Below are positions 1-7,803 of a stretch of DNA of 16,898 nt, in pieces. Origin of the DNA: JBBIRT01 sp037441725 (GTDB taxonomy: Bacteria; Desulfobacterota; BSN033; UBA1163); assembly GCA_037441725.1 (NCBI GenBank), contig JBBIRT010000069.1, positions 1 through 16,898 on the forward strand. The letters are read 5' to 3'. Every line of letters starts with the position of its first letter. The stretch's first letter is position 1. The notes below the pieces were generated by a model, which saw nothing but the letters and a program-made list of their open reading frames with translations, did not search any database and had not been told where the DNA came from. Both the position numbers and the translations under genes were made by a program.

Positions 1-360
1 CTCCATTTGATGGAAGTCTTTTGCAATCACCTCCGTGGAGGTCCGATTCCTTCCATCAGGGGTTTGCCAATGTCTCTGATGGAGTTTCCCAATCACCATA
101 AGATGTTGTCCACTTTGAAGGAGGTCCTTTTTCATTTCAACCAGTTTACCAATGGCCACGATCTTTACCCGGCCTCGAGCCCCCTCTTTTACGCCCATCC
201 TTTTTAGGGTTTTTCCCCTTGAAGAGGAGGTCTCCCTTGCCTCCTCTGAATCATTGAGTTCAAGAGGAAATTGAATCACCGGAGAACCATCCGGTCGGTA
301 ATGAAGCCGAGGGGATGTGACCACCTTTCCAGTTAGGACAACATAATTCAACAGGGTCAT
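1..360 (-). CDS. ssb: Single-stranded DNA-binding protein (SSB/PriB-like OB fold), partial at 3' end
   Basis: The first 120 residues are visible and the C-terminus lies beyond the window start. The N-terminus (NYVVLTGKVVTSPRLHYRPDG) followed by a Q-F-P-L-E-L strand matches the opening of bacterial SSB/PriB OB folds. Near residues 75-115 come the later strands: VAIGKLVEM, a GQHLMVIGKL strand, and a W-Q-T-P-D-G-R loop leading into a T-E-V-I-A strand. Between the two halves is a polar, basic stretch (about residues 38-65, including RGKTLKRMGVKEGARG) that is longer than in E. coli SSB. ATG (358-360) overlaps the rpsF stop as ATGA, so translation is probably coupled. SSB or PriB after rpsF is the usual bacterial order (rpsF-ssb/priB-rpsR). 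PriB-like primosomal protein is the alternative name; the tail that would decide is missing. Confidence 0.8.
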   Translation of the reverse strand, partial: MTLLNYVVLTGKVVTSPRLHYRPDGSPVIQFPLELNDSEEARETSSSRGKTLKRMGVKEGARGRVKIVAIGKLVEMKKDLLQSGQHLMVIGKLHQRHWQTPDGRNRTSTEVIAKDFHQME

Positions 361-719
361 GTCTCCTCTACTTCTTCAAATTCTTCTTTCAGAGGTTCAT
401 CCTGAATGGAGCTTTCTGAGGAAGAGGTCTGTTTTCCATCTAATCGTATCGTCTGAAATTTGATGACAGCATCCATGACTCGAAAGTTTCTTTCTAATTC
501 AGCCAGTAGGGTGGGGGAGCCTAAAAAATGGATCAGGATATAATGACCCCTCGGTTTCTTCTTGACTTCGTAAGCCAGTTTCCGTTTTCCCCAATCCTCG
601 ACTTTTATGATTTCACCATCGGTTTGGGTGATGATCCCTTTGATCTTTTCTAACGTTGCGTTTCCCTGCTCCTCTTCGAGATCAGGGTCTAAAATTAAAA
701 TCGTTTCATATTTTCTCAT
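357..719 (-). CDS. rpsF: 30S ribosomal protein S6
   Basis: This 120-residue protein is ribosomal protein S6, which pairs with S18 on the central domain of 16S rRNA in the small subunit. The N-terminus MRKYETILILDPDLEEE is the family signature. A W-G-K-R-K-L-A-Y-E motif at about residues 43-51 and the strand GHYILIHF at about 58-65 complete the ferredoxin-like fold. The C-terminus is an acidic, Ser/Glu-rich tail (about residues 97-120) of the kind seen in other S6 proteins. A strong GAGGAGG site lies about 7 nt before the ATG. The stop overlaps the next gene, ssb. A short hairpin (743-764) lies just upstream of the binding site. Family assignment is certain. Confidence 0.97.
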   Translation of the reverse strand: MRKYETILILDPDLEEEQGNATLEKIKGIITQTDGEIIKVEDWGKRKLAYEVKKKPRGHYILIHFLGSPTLLAELERNFRVMDAVIKFQTIRLDGKQTSSSESSIQDEPLKEEFEEVEET

Positions 720-742
720 GAATAACCTCCTCGTGGATTAAA

Positions 743-764
743 GCCCTAAAACGATGTTTAGGGC
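743..764 (-). promoter_or_regulatory. Hairpin in the rpsF leader
   Basis: GCCCTAAA and TTTAGGGC form a perfect 8-bp stem around a 6-nt loop, in the 67-nt gap between yajC and rpsF. On the transcript it ends about 11 nt before the rpsF Shine-Dalgarno. It is followed by only three Ts, so it is a poor intrinsic terminator. S6:S18 complexes are known to regulate rpsF leaders by binding a hairpin with an exposed CCG, but I do not see that signature here. It could instead be an attenuator, an mRNA-processing site or a stabilising hairpin. Confidence 0.4.
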
Positions 765-787
765 AAGGAGTTAAGAGACTGAATGAA

Positions 788-1123
788 TTAATCAGACTTT
801 AAGACATCCTGTTTGACCACCCCTGCAATATTCCCTCTGTTTACTTTAACCCTTACCTTATCAGAGATTTCGAGGGTGACCTTGTCATCTTTCAAGCCAG
901 TAATTCGTCCATAAATGCCCCCTGTCGTGAGCACATTATCCCCTACTTTAAGATTTGCCAGTAGGTTCTGATGCTCCTTTCTCTGTCTCTGTTGAGGCCG
1001 AATCAATAGAAAGTAAAAGATGGCAAAGATCAAAATGATGGGTAAAAAGCTCCAGAGCTGTGACCCCTGCCCCCCACTCCCCCCGGGTGGTGTTCCCCTT
1101 GCATAAACTAATTCTATTCCCAT
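788..1123 (-). CDS. yajC: Sec translocon accessory protein YajC
   Basis: YajC is a small single-span inner-membrane protein that associates with SecDF and SecYEG. The 111-residue protein has a Gly-rich periplasmic N-terminus (about residues 10-21) and one hydrophobic span (about 25-41, PIILIFAIFYFLLI). The span is followed at once by the family signature R-P-Q-Q-R-Q-R-K-E-H. A cytoplasmic domain follows with V-G-D-N-V-L-T-T-G-G-I-Y-G. Length is normal. AGGAGG lies 5 nt before the ATG. It follows tgt by 45 bp, the common queA-tgt-yajC order. secD and secF, which usually come next, are not here; rpsF follows instead. Confidence 0.97.
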   Translation of the reverse strand: MGIELVYARGTPPGGSGGQGSQLWSFLPIILIFAIFYFLLIRPQQRQRKEHQNLLANLKVGDNVLTTGGIYGRITGLKDDKVTLEISDKVRVKVNRGNIAGVVKQDVLKSD

Positions 1124-1168
1124 AAAATCCTCCTCATAATTTTACTTACGCGCAGAATTCTTTCATTC

Positions 1169-2314
1169 TTAATTCGATTGAAATGGAAAGGAATGACTCT
1201 CCTCTGATCCATGGAGAGAGGACATCCATTGAGAATAAAAATCGAGGAATCTCTCCCCCTGAATCGCCTCCCGAATATTTTTTATAAGACTATTATAATA
1301 ATACAAATTATGAATAGTATTCAACCTTGAGGATAAAATTTCTTTGGATAGATAGAGATGCCTTAGGTAGGCCCTGGAATAGTGTTGGCAGGTATAACAA
1401 GAACAGGTTTCATCAATCGGATTTTTATCCTCAGCATATTGGGCTTGTTTGATGGAGATCTTTCCTGAAGAGGTAAAAAGAGTTCCATTTCTGGCATTTC
1501 TTGTAGGAAGCACACAATCGAAAAAATCGATTCCGAACCTTACCCCCTCTAAAATATCCTCAGGGGTTCCAACCCCCATTAAATATCTTGGAGCGTAATC
1601 TGGTAAGTGAGGGGTCGTCCATTTTAATACGTCTAACATCATGGTTTTGGGTTCTCCCACGCTGAGTCCCCCAATGGCATAACCTTGAAATCCCATCTTC
1701 ACTAAACTCTGCGCACTCCATTCTCTCAACTCTTGGAAAACCCCGCCTTGAACAATGGCAAAGAGGGGAGGGTCTTCCTTGCCCTTCACTAATAAGGATC
1801 TTTGTGCCCAGCGACAGGTACGTTCCATCGAGGTTTTAACATATTCATAGGGAGAAGGGTAGGGGACACATTCGTCTAAAACCATAGCAATGTCAGAACC
1901 AAGGGCGGTTTGAATCTCAACGACCTTTTCAGGAGAGAGAAAATGGGATGAACCATCTAAATGGGATTGAAAGACCACTCCTTCTTCTGAGATCTTCCGA
2001 AGCATTCCAAGACTAAATATTTGGAAACCCCCACTATCTGTGATGATGGGTCTCTCCCAATGGATAAAGGAGTGCAATCCCCCTAACTTCTTGATCGTCT
2101 CATGGCCTGGCCTCAGGTAAAGATGATAGGTATTACCCAGAATGGCTTCCACGCCTATCTCCATTAACTCTTCAGGGGTAAGAGATTTAACCGTCCCTTG
2201 AGTGCCAACAGGCAGGAAGGCAGGGGTGTTAAAGGTACCATGATGGGTTGTAATTCTACCCAATCTTGCCTGGGTAAGATGATCTCTTTTGATCATTTCA
2301 AAATGAAAAACCAT
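1169..2314 (-). CDS. tgt: Queuine/preQ1 tRNA-guanine transglycosylase
   Basis: Tgt swaps guanine-34 in the anticodon of GUN tRNAs (Tyr, His, Asn, Asp) for preQ1, the committed tRNA step of queuosine synthesis. The 381-residue protein shows the bacterial family residues. The general-base Asp93 is in TDSGGFQ, and the base-recognition motif VQGG is at about 188-191 with GGLSVGE at about 215-221. The nucleophile Asp266 lies in FFDCVLPTR. The zinc site is Cys304, Cys306, Cys309 and His335, with the same Cys304-His335 spacing as in Zymomonas Tgt. GGAG lies 5 nt before the ATG. The queA stop is 13 bp upstream, so the two genes are almost certainly one transcript. Confidence 0.98.
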   Translation of the reverse strand: MVFHFEMIKRDHLTQARLGRITTHHGTFNTPAFLPVGTQGTVKSLTPEELMEIGVEAILGNTYHLYLRPGHETIKKLGGLHSFIHWERPIITDSGGFQIFSLGMLRKISEEGVVFQSHLDGSSHFLSPEKVVEIQTALGSDIAMVLDECVPYPSPYEYVKTSMERTCRWAQRSLLVKGKEDPPLFAIVQGGVFQELREWSAQSLVKMGFQGYAIGGLSVGEPKTMMLDVLKWTTPHLPDYAPRYLMGVGTPEDILEGVRFGIDFFDCVLPTRNARNGTLFTSSGKISIKQAQYAEDKNPIDETCSCYTCQHYSRAYLRHLYLSKEILSSRLNTIHNLYYYNSLIKNIREAIQGERFLDFYSQWMSSLHGSEESHSFPFQSN

Positions 2315-2327
2315 CTATCTCCTACAC

Positions 2328-3356
2328 TTAAAGGATGAGCATGGCATCCCCATAGCTATAAAAACGATATTTTCTTTCTATGGCTTCTTGGTAGGCTCTT
2401 TTAATTAAATCTTTTCCTGCAAAGGCGCATACCAGCAACATCAGGGTTGATTTCGGTAGATGGAAATTGGTGATCAATCCATCGATGACCTGAAAAGGAA
2501 AAGGGGGATAGATGAAGAGAGTGGTCATCCCCTTTCCAGGTTTTACCCCTCCTTTATGATCCGAGAATGCCTCAAGGGCTCGCGTTGTGGTTGTCCCAAC
2601 AGCAATCACCTTTCTCCCACGAGCTTTTGTCTCTTCAATGGCTTTTGCTGTCTCCTGAGAGATTTCTGCCCATTCAGCTTCCATTTGATGTTCCTCAATT
2701 TGAGGGGTTTTAACCGGAGTAAAAGTACCAATTCCAATATGTAGGGTGATCATTTGGATACGGACTTCATTCTCATTGAGAGACCGAATCAATGAGTGGG
2801 TAAAATGGAGACCTGCTGTAGGTGCAGCAACGGATCCATCCCTTTCAGCGAAAATAGTTTGATAGCGATCTTTATCCAAGGGGAGGTCTTTCCTCTTGAT
2901 GTAAGGGGGAAGTGGGATGTGGCCGATCTTTTGAAGAATTTCTGTAATCGGAACAGGACATGAAAAACAGATCGTCCATTTCCCCTCTCCAATTTCTTTT
3001 AATTCTCCCTCAAATCCAAGTTCAAATCGAATTCGGGTCCCTGGTCTCACCTTTTTTGCCCCTTTGATTAAGGCTTTCCAATTCTCTTTCGATCCATTCC
3101 AGGATGGATAGAGAAGGACTTCTATCTTTCCACCTGTCTCTTTCTTCCCGATAAGTCGGGTCGGCAAGACTCGGGTGTTATTCATAATCAGGAGATCACC
3201 TGGATGAAGATATTGGAGAAGATCAGAGAACCTCCGATGTTCAATTTCATTCTTATCCCGATGAAGGACCATTAGGGCAGTCTCTCCCCTTGCTGGAGAT
3301 GGGTACTGAGCGATCAAAGAGGATGGTAAATCATAATTGAATTCTTCAATTCTCAT
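2328..3356 (-). CDS. queA: S-adenosylmethionine:tRNA ribosyltransferase-isomerase
   Basis: QueA transfers and isomerises the ribosyl group of S-adenosylmethionine onto preQ1-tRNA, giving epoxyqueuosine-tRNA, the step after Tgt. I start the protein at ATG 3356 (342 residues, the family length) because homologues begin with M-R-x-x-x-F-x-Y-x-L-P. The open frame extends upstream to 3452, but those 32 residues are hydrophobic and not family-like. Motifs in order: Y-D-L-P-x-x-L-I-A-Q-Y-P (8-19), MNNTRVLPTRL (58-68), AAPTAGLHFT (177-186), HIGIGTF (206-212), VGTTTTRALE (253-262) and ITNFHLPKSTL (295-305), ending YSYGDAMLI. The ribosome binding site is weak. Confidence 0.96.
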   Translation of the reverse strand: MRIEEFNYDLPSSLIAQYPSPARGETALMVLHRDKNEIEHRRFSDLLQYLHPGDLLIMNNTRVLPTRLIGKKETGGKIEVLLYPSWNGSKENWKALIKGAKKVRPGTRIRFELGFEGELKEIGEGKWTICFSCPVPITEILQKIGHIPLPPYIKRKDLPLDKDRYQTIFAERDGSVAAPTAGLHFTHSLIRSLNENEVRIQMITLHIGIGTFTPVKTPQIEEHQMEAEWAEISQETAKAIEETKARGRKVIAVGTTTTRALEAFSDHKGGVKPGKGMTTLFIYPPFPFQVIDGLITNFHLPKSTLMLLVCAFAGKDLIKRAYQEAIERKYRFYSYGDAMLIL

Positions 3357-3390
3357 CAAATCATTTGTCTCAAAGGGGATTGACAAAATA

Positions 3391-3419
3391 AAACTAACAA
3401 AGTTTATCTTGATCTGCAA
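3391..3419 (-). promoter_or_regulatory. Possible queA promoter
   Basis: Reading the minus strand, TTGCAG (3419-3414) and TAGTTT (3396-3391) are separated by 17 nt, a passable sigma70-type pair. Initiation would fall about 28 nt before ATG 3356, which fits the shorter queA start and would exclude the upstream extension. The match is modest and the region is AT-rich. Confidence 0.3.
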
Positions 3420-3526
3420 GTAGAAGATAAAAGCTCTGGTAATGCTAATCATTTTCGGTGCCCTTGTGGGATGGGGGATTGATTGTGAAGAGGACTAGAC
3501 CCTTCTATTTAAATGATGAAAGAGGA

Positions 3527-3555
3527 TTGACATTTAAGGGTCCATCGATTAATTT
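3527..3555 (+). promoter_or_regulatory. purM promoter
   Basis: A perfect -35 TTGACA (3527-3532) is followed after 17 nt by TAATTT (3550-3555), a reasonable -10. The start point would be near 3562, giving a leader of about 25 nt. The purM binding site AGAGG (3576-3580) lies within it, 7 nt before the ATG. The element sits in the divergent gap between queA and purM. Confidence 0.6.
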
Positions 3556-3587
3556 ATTTTGAGATAACCTTTTAAAGAGGAAAAAAG

Positions 3588-4628
3588 ATGAAAGGTCTCT
3601 CTTACAAAGATTCAGGAGTAGATATTGAAAAAGGAGACTCCTTTGTCCATGCCATCAAACCGATGGTGGAATCTACTTTTCGTCCTGAAGTATTGACCAA
3701 AATCGGGGGCTTTGCAGGGTGTCTCTCCCTCAACTTAGAACGCTATAAAAAACCTGTTCTGGTTTCTTCCACCGACGGGGTGGGTACGAAACTAAAGATT
3801 GCCTTTATGATGGATCGCCACGAGACCGTTGGAATTGATCTTGTGGCCATGTGTGTCAATGATATCATTGTAACTGGGGCAAAACCCTTATTTTTATTAG
3901 ATTACTTTGCCACTTCCAAACTGGATCCTGATAAGGCCACCAAGGTGATCTCAGGGATTGTGAAAGGTTGTCTGGAAGCCGAATGTTCTTTGATTGGCGG
4001 AGAAACTGCTGAAATGCCAGGATTTTATAAACCTGGAGAATATGACTTAGCAGGTTTTGCTGTTGGAATTGTTGAGAATGCCCAATTGATTGATGGATCA
4101 GGGGTAACGGTAGGGGATCGATTGATTGGAATTGCTTCCAGTGGGCTTCATAGCAATGGTTTCTCCTTAGTGAGGAAGCTTCTTTTGGATCAATGGAAAA
4201 TGGAATTGGACCAGCGAATTGAAGAGATCGGAGAGGTATTGGGAGAAGAACTCCTGAGACCTACCCGGATCTATGTCAAGACAGTCCTCAACCTCATCAG
4301 GGACTTTAATATTGGGGGAATTGCCCATATCACTGGAGGAGGGATTACAGGAAATCTCCCCCGAATCATTCCCAAAGGATGTAAAGCCGTTGTCCACAAA
4401 GGGGCATGGGAAATTCCACCCATCTTCTCCTTTATTAAAGAGAAGGGAAAGATTTCCGAGGAGGAGATGTTAAGGACCTTCAATAATGGAATTGGAATGA
4501 TTCTCATTGTTAGACAGAAAGAGGTGGAGGATATTTTGGCTAGACTTCATACCATGGGAGAAAAGGCATTTCTTATTGGTGAAATTGGGAAAACAGAAAA
4601 AGAACAGGACACAATCGAATTTGTTTGA
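3588..4628 (+). CDS. purM: Phosphoribosylformylglycinamidine cyclo-ligase (AIR synthetase)
   Basis: PurM closes the imidazole ring in de novo purine synthesis, turning FGAM and ATP into AIR. The 346-residue protein is full length. It begins with the typical YKDSGVDIEKGD and carries the ATP-binding STDGVGTKL (61-69). Further signatures are DLVAMCVNDI (84-93), the GGETAEMPGFY loop (137-147), SSGLHSNGFSLVR (184-196), and an ITGGGITGN Gly-rich loop in the second domain. Its stop shares one base with the next gene's start (TGATG), so the downstream oxidoreductase is probably coupled to it. No other purine gene is in the window. Confidence 0.98.
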   Translation: MKGLSYKDSGVDIEKGDSFVHAIKPMVESTFRPEVLTKIGGFAGCLSLNLERYKKPVLVSSTDGVGTKLKIAFMMDRHETVGIDLVAMCVNDIIVTGAKPLFLLDYFATSKLDPDKATKVISGIVKGCLEAECSLIGGETAEMPGFYKPGEYDLAGFAVGIVENAQLIDGSGVTVGDRLIGIASSGLHSNGFSLVRKLLLDQWKMELDQRIEEIGEVLGEELLRPTRIYVKTVLNLIRDFNIGGIAHITGGGITGNLPRIIPKGCKAVVHKGAWEIPPIFSFIKEKGKISEEEMLRTFNNGIGMILIVRQKEVEDILARLHTMGEKAFLIGEIGKTEKEQDTIEFV

Positions 4629-6052
4629 TGAAATGGTTCGTTCGTGAACGAGGAGTGATCGTTTTAGGGACTGGACTTGGTGGTTTAATTGCAGGCACCC
4701 TATTAGTTAAAAACCATCACCCTGTTTTAATCCTTAAAGAGAAGGGCTACCATCCTATCTATTCCAGCAATGGATATCAATTCTCTCCTTTTTCAAATTT
4801 TTCAGAAAAGTGGCTGACTCCCAACTTGTTAAAAAGAATTTCTTTTGATTTAGATCTACCCCACCTCAAAAAGATTCAGAATGAGAGAAATCGTTTCGAA
4901 TCAGAAGACCAGGCTTCATTTCAGGTGATCCTTCCTAAATCAAGGATCGACCTTTTTGCCCGGCCCTCTTTATTAAGGGAAGAATGGTCAAGGGAGTTTC
5001 CCTATGAGATCGAGAAGGTTGAGGCGTTTTATCATGAATTAGAAAGGTACAAGAATCATTTTCCAACAGAGTCTCGTTTCGGGGAAAAACATCTTATAAA
5101 AAAATTGTGTTCCTTGGTCCCCATATCGAAAGATAGGTTGGATCGAAAGCTTAGCTTTTTTTCAAAGGAATTTAAAACATTCATCCTCCTTCAGCTGATC
5201 TCCTGGGGAAACCTTTATTCAGAGTCCTATCCTCTCTCCCTTGTGGCCACCATCTTATTTAACCTGATGGGAGGACAGAATTCGAGTTATCAACTCGAAG
5301 ATCTTGAAAGAGAAATATTAGGCCAGTTTCTAAGCTGGGGAGGAAAGATCGAAGAAATCAGAGAGATAAAAGAGATCAGAAGGGAGTGGCGAAGAGGGAT
5401 TACCCTTTTAGGGGAAGATCAGAGGGAATTTCAATCAGATACCCTCATCGTGAATATTCCTCTCCATCAGGGTTTCCCGTTCATCAGAAAAAAAGGGGGG
5501 AGACAGATCAAATGGAAGAGTAAAATTTCTCCTCTCTATGTTGTTGTCCCTTTATTTTTAGGCATCCAGGAAAAGGTGATTCCTGTTGGGATGAAAGATC
5601 ATCTCATCTCCCTCTTGGACATCGAAAAACCCTTTCAGGATGGAAACCTCCTTCTCCTTTCCCTCAGTCCACAAGGAGACAAAACCCATGCGCCAGACAG
5701 GAGGAGGGCCCTCACGGTTGTGGGATGGATGGAGTCAAGGGATGGGGACCCCTCCCGTTATTTTAATTACCAGAAAAAGGTGATGGAACACCTCTATCAC
5801 CTTATCCCTTTTCTTGAAGATTACATTGAACTGATCGATTTGAGATGGGCGATGGAACAGGTTCACAAATGGTCCTATCCACACTACCTTTATCAATCCC
5901 ACATCGATTCTCATTGGGAGTATGGAATGGCCCCCCTAAAGATATCAAGGGGAATCTATTTCACAGGAAGAGAGACGTTTCCCTATTTGGGGATCGAGGG
6001 GGAGATCCTGAGTGGCATCCTCGTTGCCCAACAGATTCTAAAAAAATATTAA
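4628..6052 (+). CDS. FAD/NAD(P)-dependent oxidoreductase, phytoene desaturase/amine oxidase type
   Basis: This 474-residue protein has an N-terminal Rossmann motif, VIVLGTGLGGLIAG (about residues 10-23), followed by a second strand ending in a Lys-Glu (VLILKEKG). The C-terminal end, GIYFTGRETFPYLGIEGEILSG, matches the FAD-contacting C-terminal motif of phytoene desaturases, carotenoid isomerases and related flavoproteins. The middle is divergent and I cannot name a substrate. No carotenoid, quinone or porphyrin gene is next to it. I start at ATG 4628, which overlaps the purM stop; there is no Shine-Dalgarno, so expression likely depends on coupling. A TTG one codon earlier is possible. The stop codon overlaps that of convergent coaD. 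Confidence 0.8.
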   Translation: MKWFVRERGVIVLGTGLGGLIAGTLLVKNHHPVLILKEKGYHPIYSSNGYQFSPFSNFSEKWLTPNLLKRISFDLDLPHLKKIQNERNRFESEDQASFQVILPKSRIDLFARPSLLREEWSREFPYEIEKVEAFYHELERYKNHFPTESRFGEKHLIKKLCSLVPISKDRLDRKLSFFSKEFKTFILLQLISWGNLYSESYPLSLVATILFNLMGGQNSSYQLEDLEREILGQFLSWGGKIEEIREIKEIRREWRRGITLLGEDQREFQSDTLIVNIPLHQGFPFIRKKGGRQIKWKSKISPLYVVVPLFLGIQEKVIPVGMKDHLISLLDIEKPFQDGNLLLLSLSPQGDKTHAPDRRRALTVVGWMESRDGDPSRYFNYQKKVMEHLYHLIPFLEDYIELIDLRWAMEQVHKWSYPHYLYQSHIDSHWEYGMAPLKISRGIYFTGRETFPYLGIEGEILSGILVAQQILKKY

Positions 6053-6567
6053 TCCTCCCATCCGATCTGTTTCTTTTTAGTAATAGGAAGATTGAATTTT
6101 TCTTTTAATCTTCGGACCACCAGGTCAGGGACCAATCCCTCTACCCCTCCCCCCAATTGGGCTACCTCTTTAATGGTTCTTGAGGAGACAAAGAAATAGT
6201 CCTTGCTGGTCATCATGAAGAGGGTATCCAGGTGAGTATTGAGATTTCGATTCATGGAGGCCATATGGAATTCGTATTCAAAGTCAGAGGTAGCCCGAAG
6301 ACCTCTAATAATCACTTTGGCATTGGTTTTAGCTACATAATCTACCAGAAGTCCCTTGAAACTATCGACGATGACATTGGGAGAATCTTTAAAGATTTCT
6401 TTTGCCATTTGAAGACGTTCCTCGATGGAGAAAAGAGGATGCTTTTCAATATTGTCTGCGATAGCTAAAATGACTTTGTCAAAGATTTCAAGAGCCCGTT
6501 CAACGATATCAATATGACCATAAGTAATCGGATCAAATGATCCAGGGTAAATCGCCACCTTGATCAT
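6049..6567 (-). CDS. coaD: Phosphopantetheine adenylyltransferase
   Basis: CoaD adenylates 4'-phosphopantetheine to dephospho-CoA, the penultimate step of CoA synthesis. I start at ATG 6567 (172 residues) because the family opens with the nucleotide-binding YPGSFDPITYGH. Longer open frame upstream runs back into rsmD and looks non-coding. Motifs: T/HxGH nucleotidyltransferase site TYGH (15-18), the substrate segment RGLRATSDFEYEFHMA (88-103), and SSRTIKE (128-134), equivalent to the usual ISSTxIKE. GGAG lies about 11 nt before the ATG. It follows rsmD by 35 bp, a very common bacterial pair. Confidence 0.97.
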   Translation of the reverse strand: MIKVAIYPGSFDPITYGHIDIVERALEIFDKVILAIADNIEKHPLFSIEERLQMAKEIFKDSPNVIVDSFKGLLVDYVAKTNAKVIIRGLRATSDFEYEFHMASMNRNLNTHLDTLFMMTSKDYFFVSSRTIKEVAQLGGGVEGLVPDLVVRRLKEKFNLPITKKKQIGWED

Positions 6568-6602
6568 CCTTTGATTTTCTCCTTTCCTATTCTCTCCCAT
6601 CT

Positions 6603-7193
6603 TCATATTCCTTCTGATCCAGTTTGGCTTTCTGTCCTTTGGTTGATCTTTGGCGTGAAAAAGGAGAGCATCGTATCTCCAATGCGCCGTTCCTGAACAA
6701 GATTCCATTGCGTGGGATTTCGAATGGGTTCCCTCCGATCATGTTCGATGATGAGGAGGGAATCCTGATGATGGATCGGATGGGAATTGAGTCTTCCCAT
6801 AGTTTTTTGAACTAATCCTTTTTGGTAAGGTGGATCCATCAGTATCAAGTCGAAGGATTCTCCTCGATGGCTAAGAATTCCGATTGCCTGGTTTACATCT
6901 TTAGGGATGATTTCAGATCGTCCCTTAAGATGGAAGAGGTCAAGATTTCTTCGAAGGATTTTTAATGCCTGCCTCTCCTTTTCTACAAAGATTGTCTTTT
7001 TTGCTCCCCGGCTTAAAGCTTCAATCCCCAAGTTTCCGGTCCCGGCATATAGATCAAGAACGGTTTTCCCTTCCAGTTTTTTTTGGATGATATTAAAGAG
7101 GGACTCTTTCACACGATCTGAAGTCGGTCGGATGGCCTGATCCTTTGGCCTTACCAATTTTCGACCCTTTGATATTCCACCAATAATCCGCAT
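6603..7193 (-). CDS. rsmD: 16S rRNA (guanine966-N2)-methyltransferase
   Basis: RsmD methylates N2 of G966 in 16S rRNA of the small-subunit head. The 196-residue protein opens with the family signature MRIIGGISKGRKL and R-P-T-S-D-R-V-K-E-S-L-F-N (22-34). Its SAM-binding loop is DLYAGTGNLGIEALSRGA (47-64), the acidic ribose-binding residue is in FVEKE (69-73), and the catalytic motif is DPPY (120-123). Start choice is clear from the motif. The ribosome binding site is weak. It lies 77 bp downstream of the Mut7-C gene and probably shares a transcript with coaD. Confidence 0.96.
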   Translation of the reverse strand: MRIIGGISKGRKLVRPKDQAIRPTSDRVKESLFNIIQKKLEGKTVLDLYAGTGNLGIEALSRGAKKTIFVEKERQALKILRRNLDLFHLKGRSEIIPKDVNQAIGILSHRGESFDLILMDPPYQKGLVQKTMGRLNSHPIHHQDSLLIIEHDRREPIRNPTQWNLVQERRIGDTMLSFFTPKINQRTESQTGSEGI

Positions 7194-7270
7194 GGATATT
7201 CCATTAATATTTCAAATCAATAGGTGTCCATCCCATCAGTCCATGACTCGAAACAGAACCCCCCAAGAGG

Positions 7271-7765
7271 TCAGGACTCCTGATTGGTCGATCGGGGGTG
7301 TCCGCTTGCTAATAATTCCTCCACCCTTTTTTGCATCCGTGCTTTATGGGAACCCTGCCAATAAATCTTAAGACATTGGGGGCAACGGTAAAATTCTTTT
7401 TGTTGGTAAAGGATGTAATCCGGAACTTTTCCCTCTGCCTCTTTTAATGGAATTTCGTCAAGAGGTTTATTGCAAAGAAGACACCTCGTAAAAAGGAAAT
7501 GCTCATTAACTAAGACATATCCCTTTTGAATCAACTCTTTCAATTGAAGAGCTGGCTGGTCTTCTTTGATACAAACGATTTGATCCTCAGACCTTCTGGG
7601 GATGAGTTTTGTATTTCGGGTCAAGATAATTCGGCCCTCTTGTCTTGCCATTTTGATCAATGGGTAAGGATCTTCCTTCTGGTAATAGATGGCATCATAA
7701 CCTAACATTCTCAATTCCTTAGCCAATTTCCCAAGCATACAATCGACTAAAAATTTCATGACCAT
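7271..7765 (-). CDS. Mut7-C RNase domain protein
   Basis: This 164-residue protein matches the Mut7-C family (PF01927, formerly DUF82), a PIN-like ribonuclease fold. The N-terminal half has the typical F-L-V-D-C-M-L-G-K-L-A-K-E-L-R-M-L-G-Y-D (about 5-24), with Asp8 and Asp24 as likely metal ligands. R-I-I-L-T-R-N-T-K-L follows at 45-54. The C-terminal half has two Cys pairs, C95-x2-C98 and C128-x2-C131 (RCPQC), forming a probable zinc ribbon, then YWQGSH. Function in bacteria is poorly defined; RNA cleavage is inferred from the fold. The start could be Met1 or Met3; neither has a good ribosome binding site. It lies 38 bp after mtnP. Confidence 0.88.
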   Translation of the reverse strand: MVMKFLVDCMLGKLAKELRMLGYDAIYYQKEDPYPLIKMARQEGRIILTRNTKLIPRRSEDQIVCIKEDQPALQLKELIQKGYVLVNEHFLFTRCLLCNKPLDEIPLKEAEGKVPDYILYQQKEFYRCPQCLKIYWQGSHKARMQKRVEELLASGHPRSTNQES

Positions 7766-7803
7766 TAAAGCAAACAGGTCTTTTTTCCCTCGCAGCCTTT
7801 GGG

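Noticed and set aside
3357..3452. Longer N-terminus for QueA beginning at 3452
   Set aside because: The 32 extra residues are hydrophobic and unlike the family, which starts at Met 3356. A candidate promoter falls inside the extension, and there is no ribosome binding site at 3452.
6568..6708. Longer CoaD start overlapping rsmD
   Set aside because: CoaD begins at the M-I-K-V-A-I-Y-P-G-S-F-D motif; the upstream residues are an out-of-frame reading of the rsmD 3' end.
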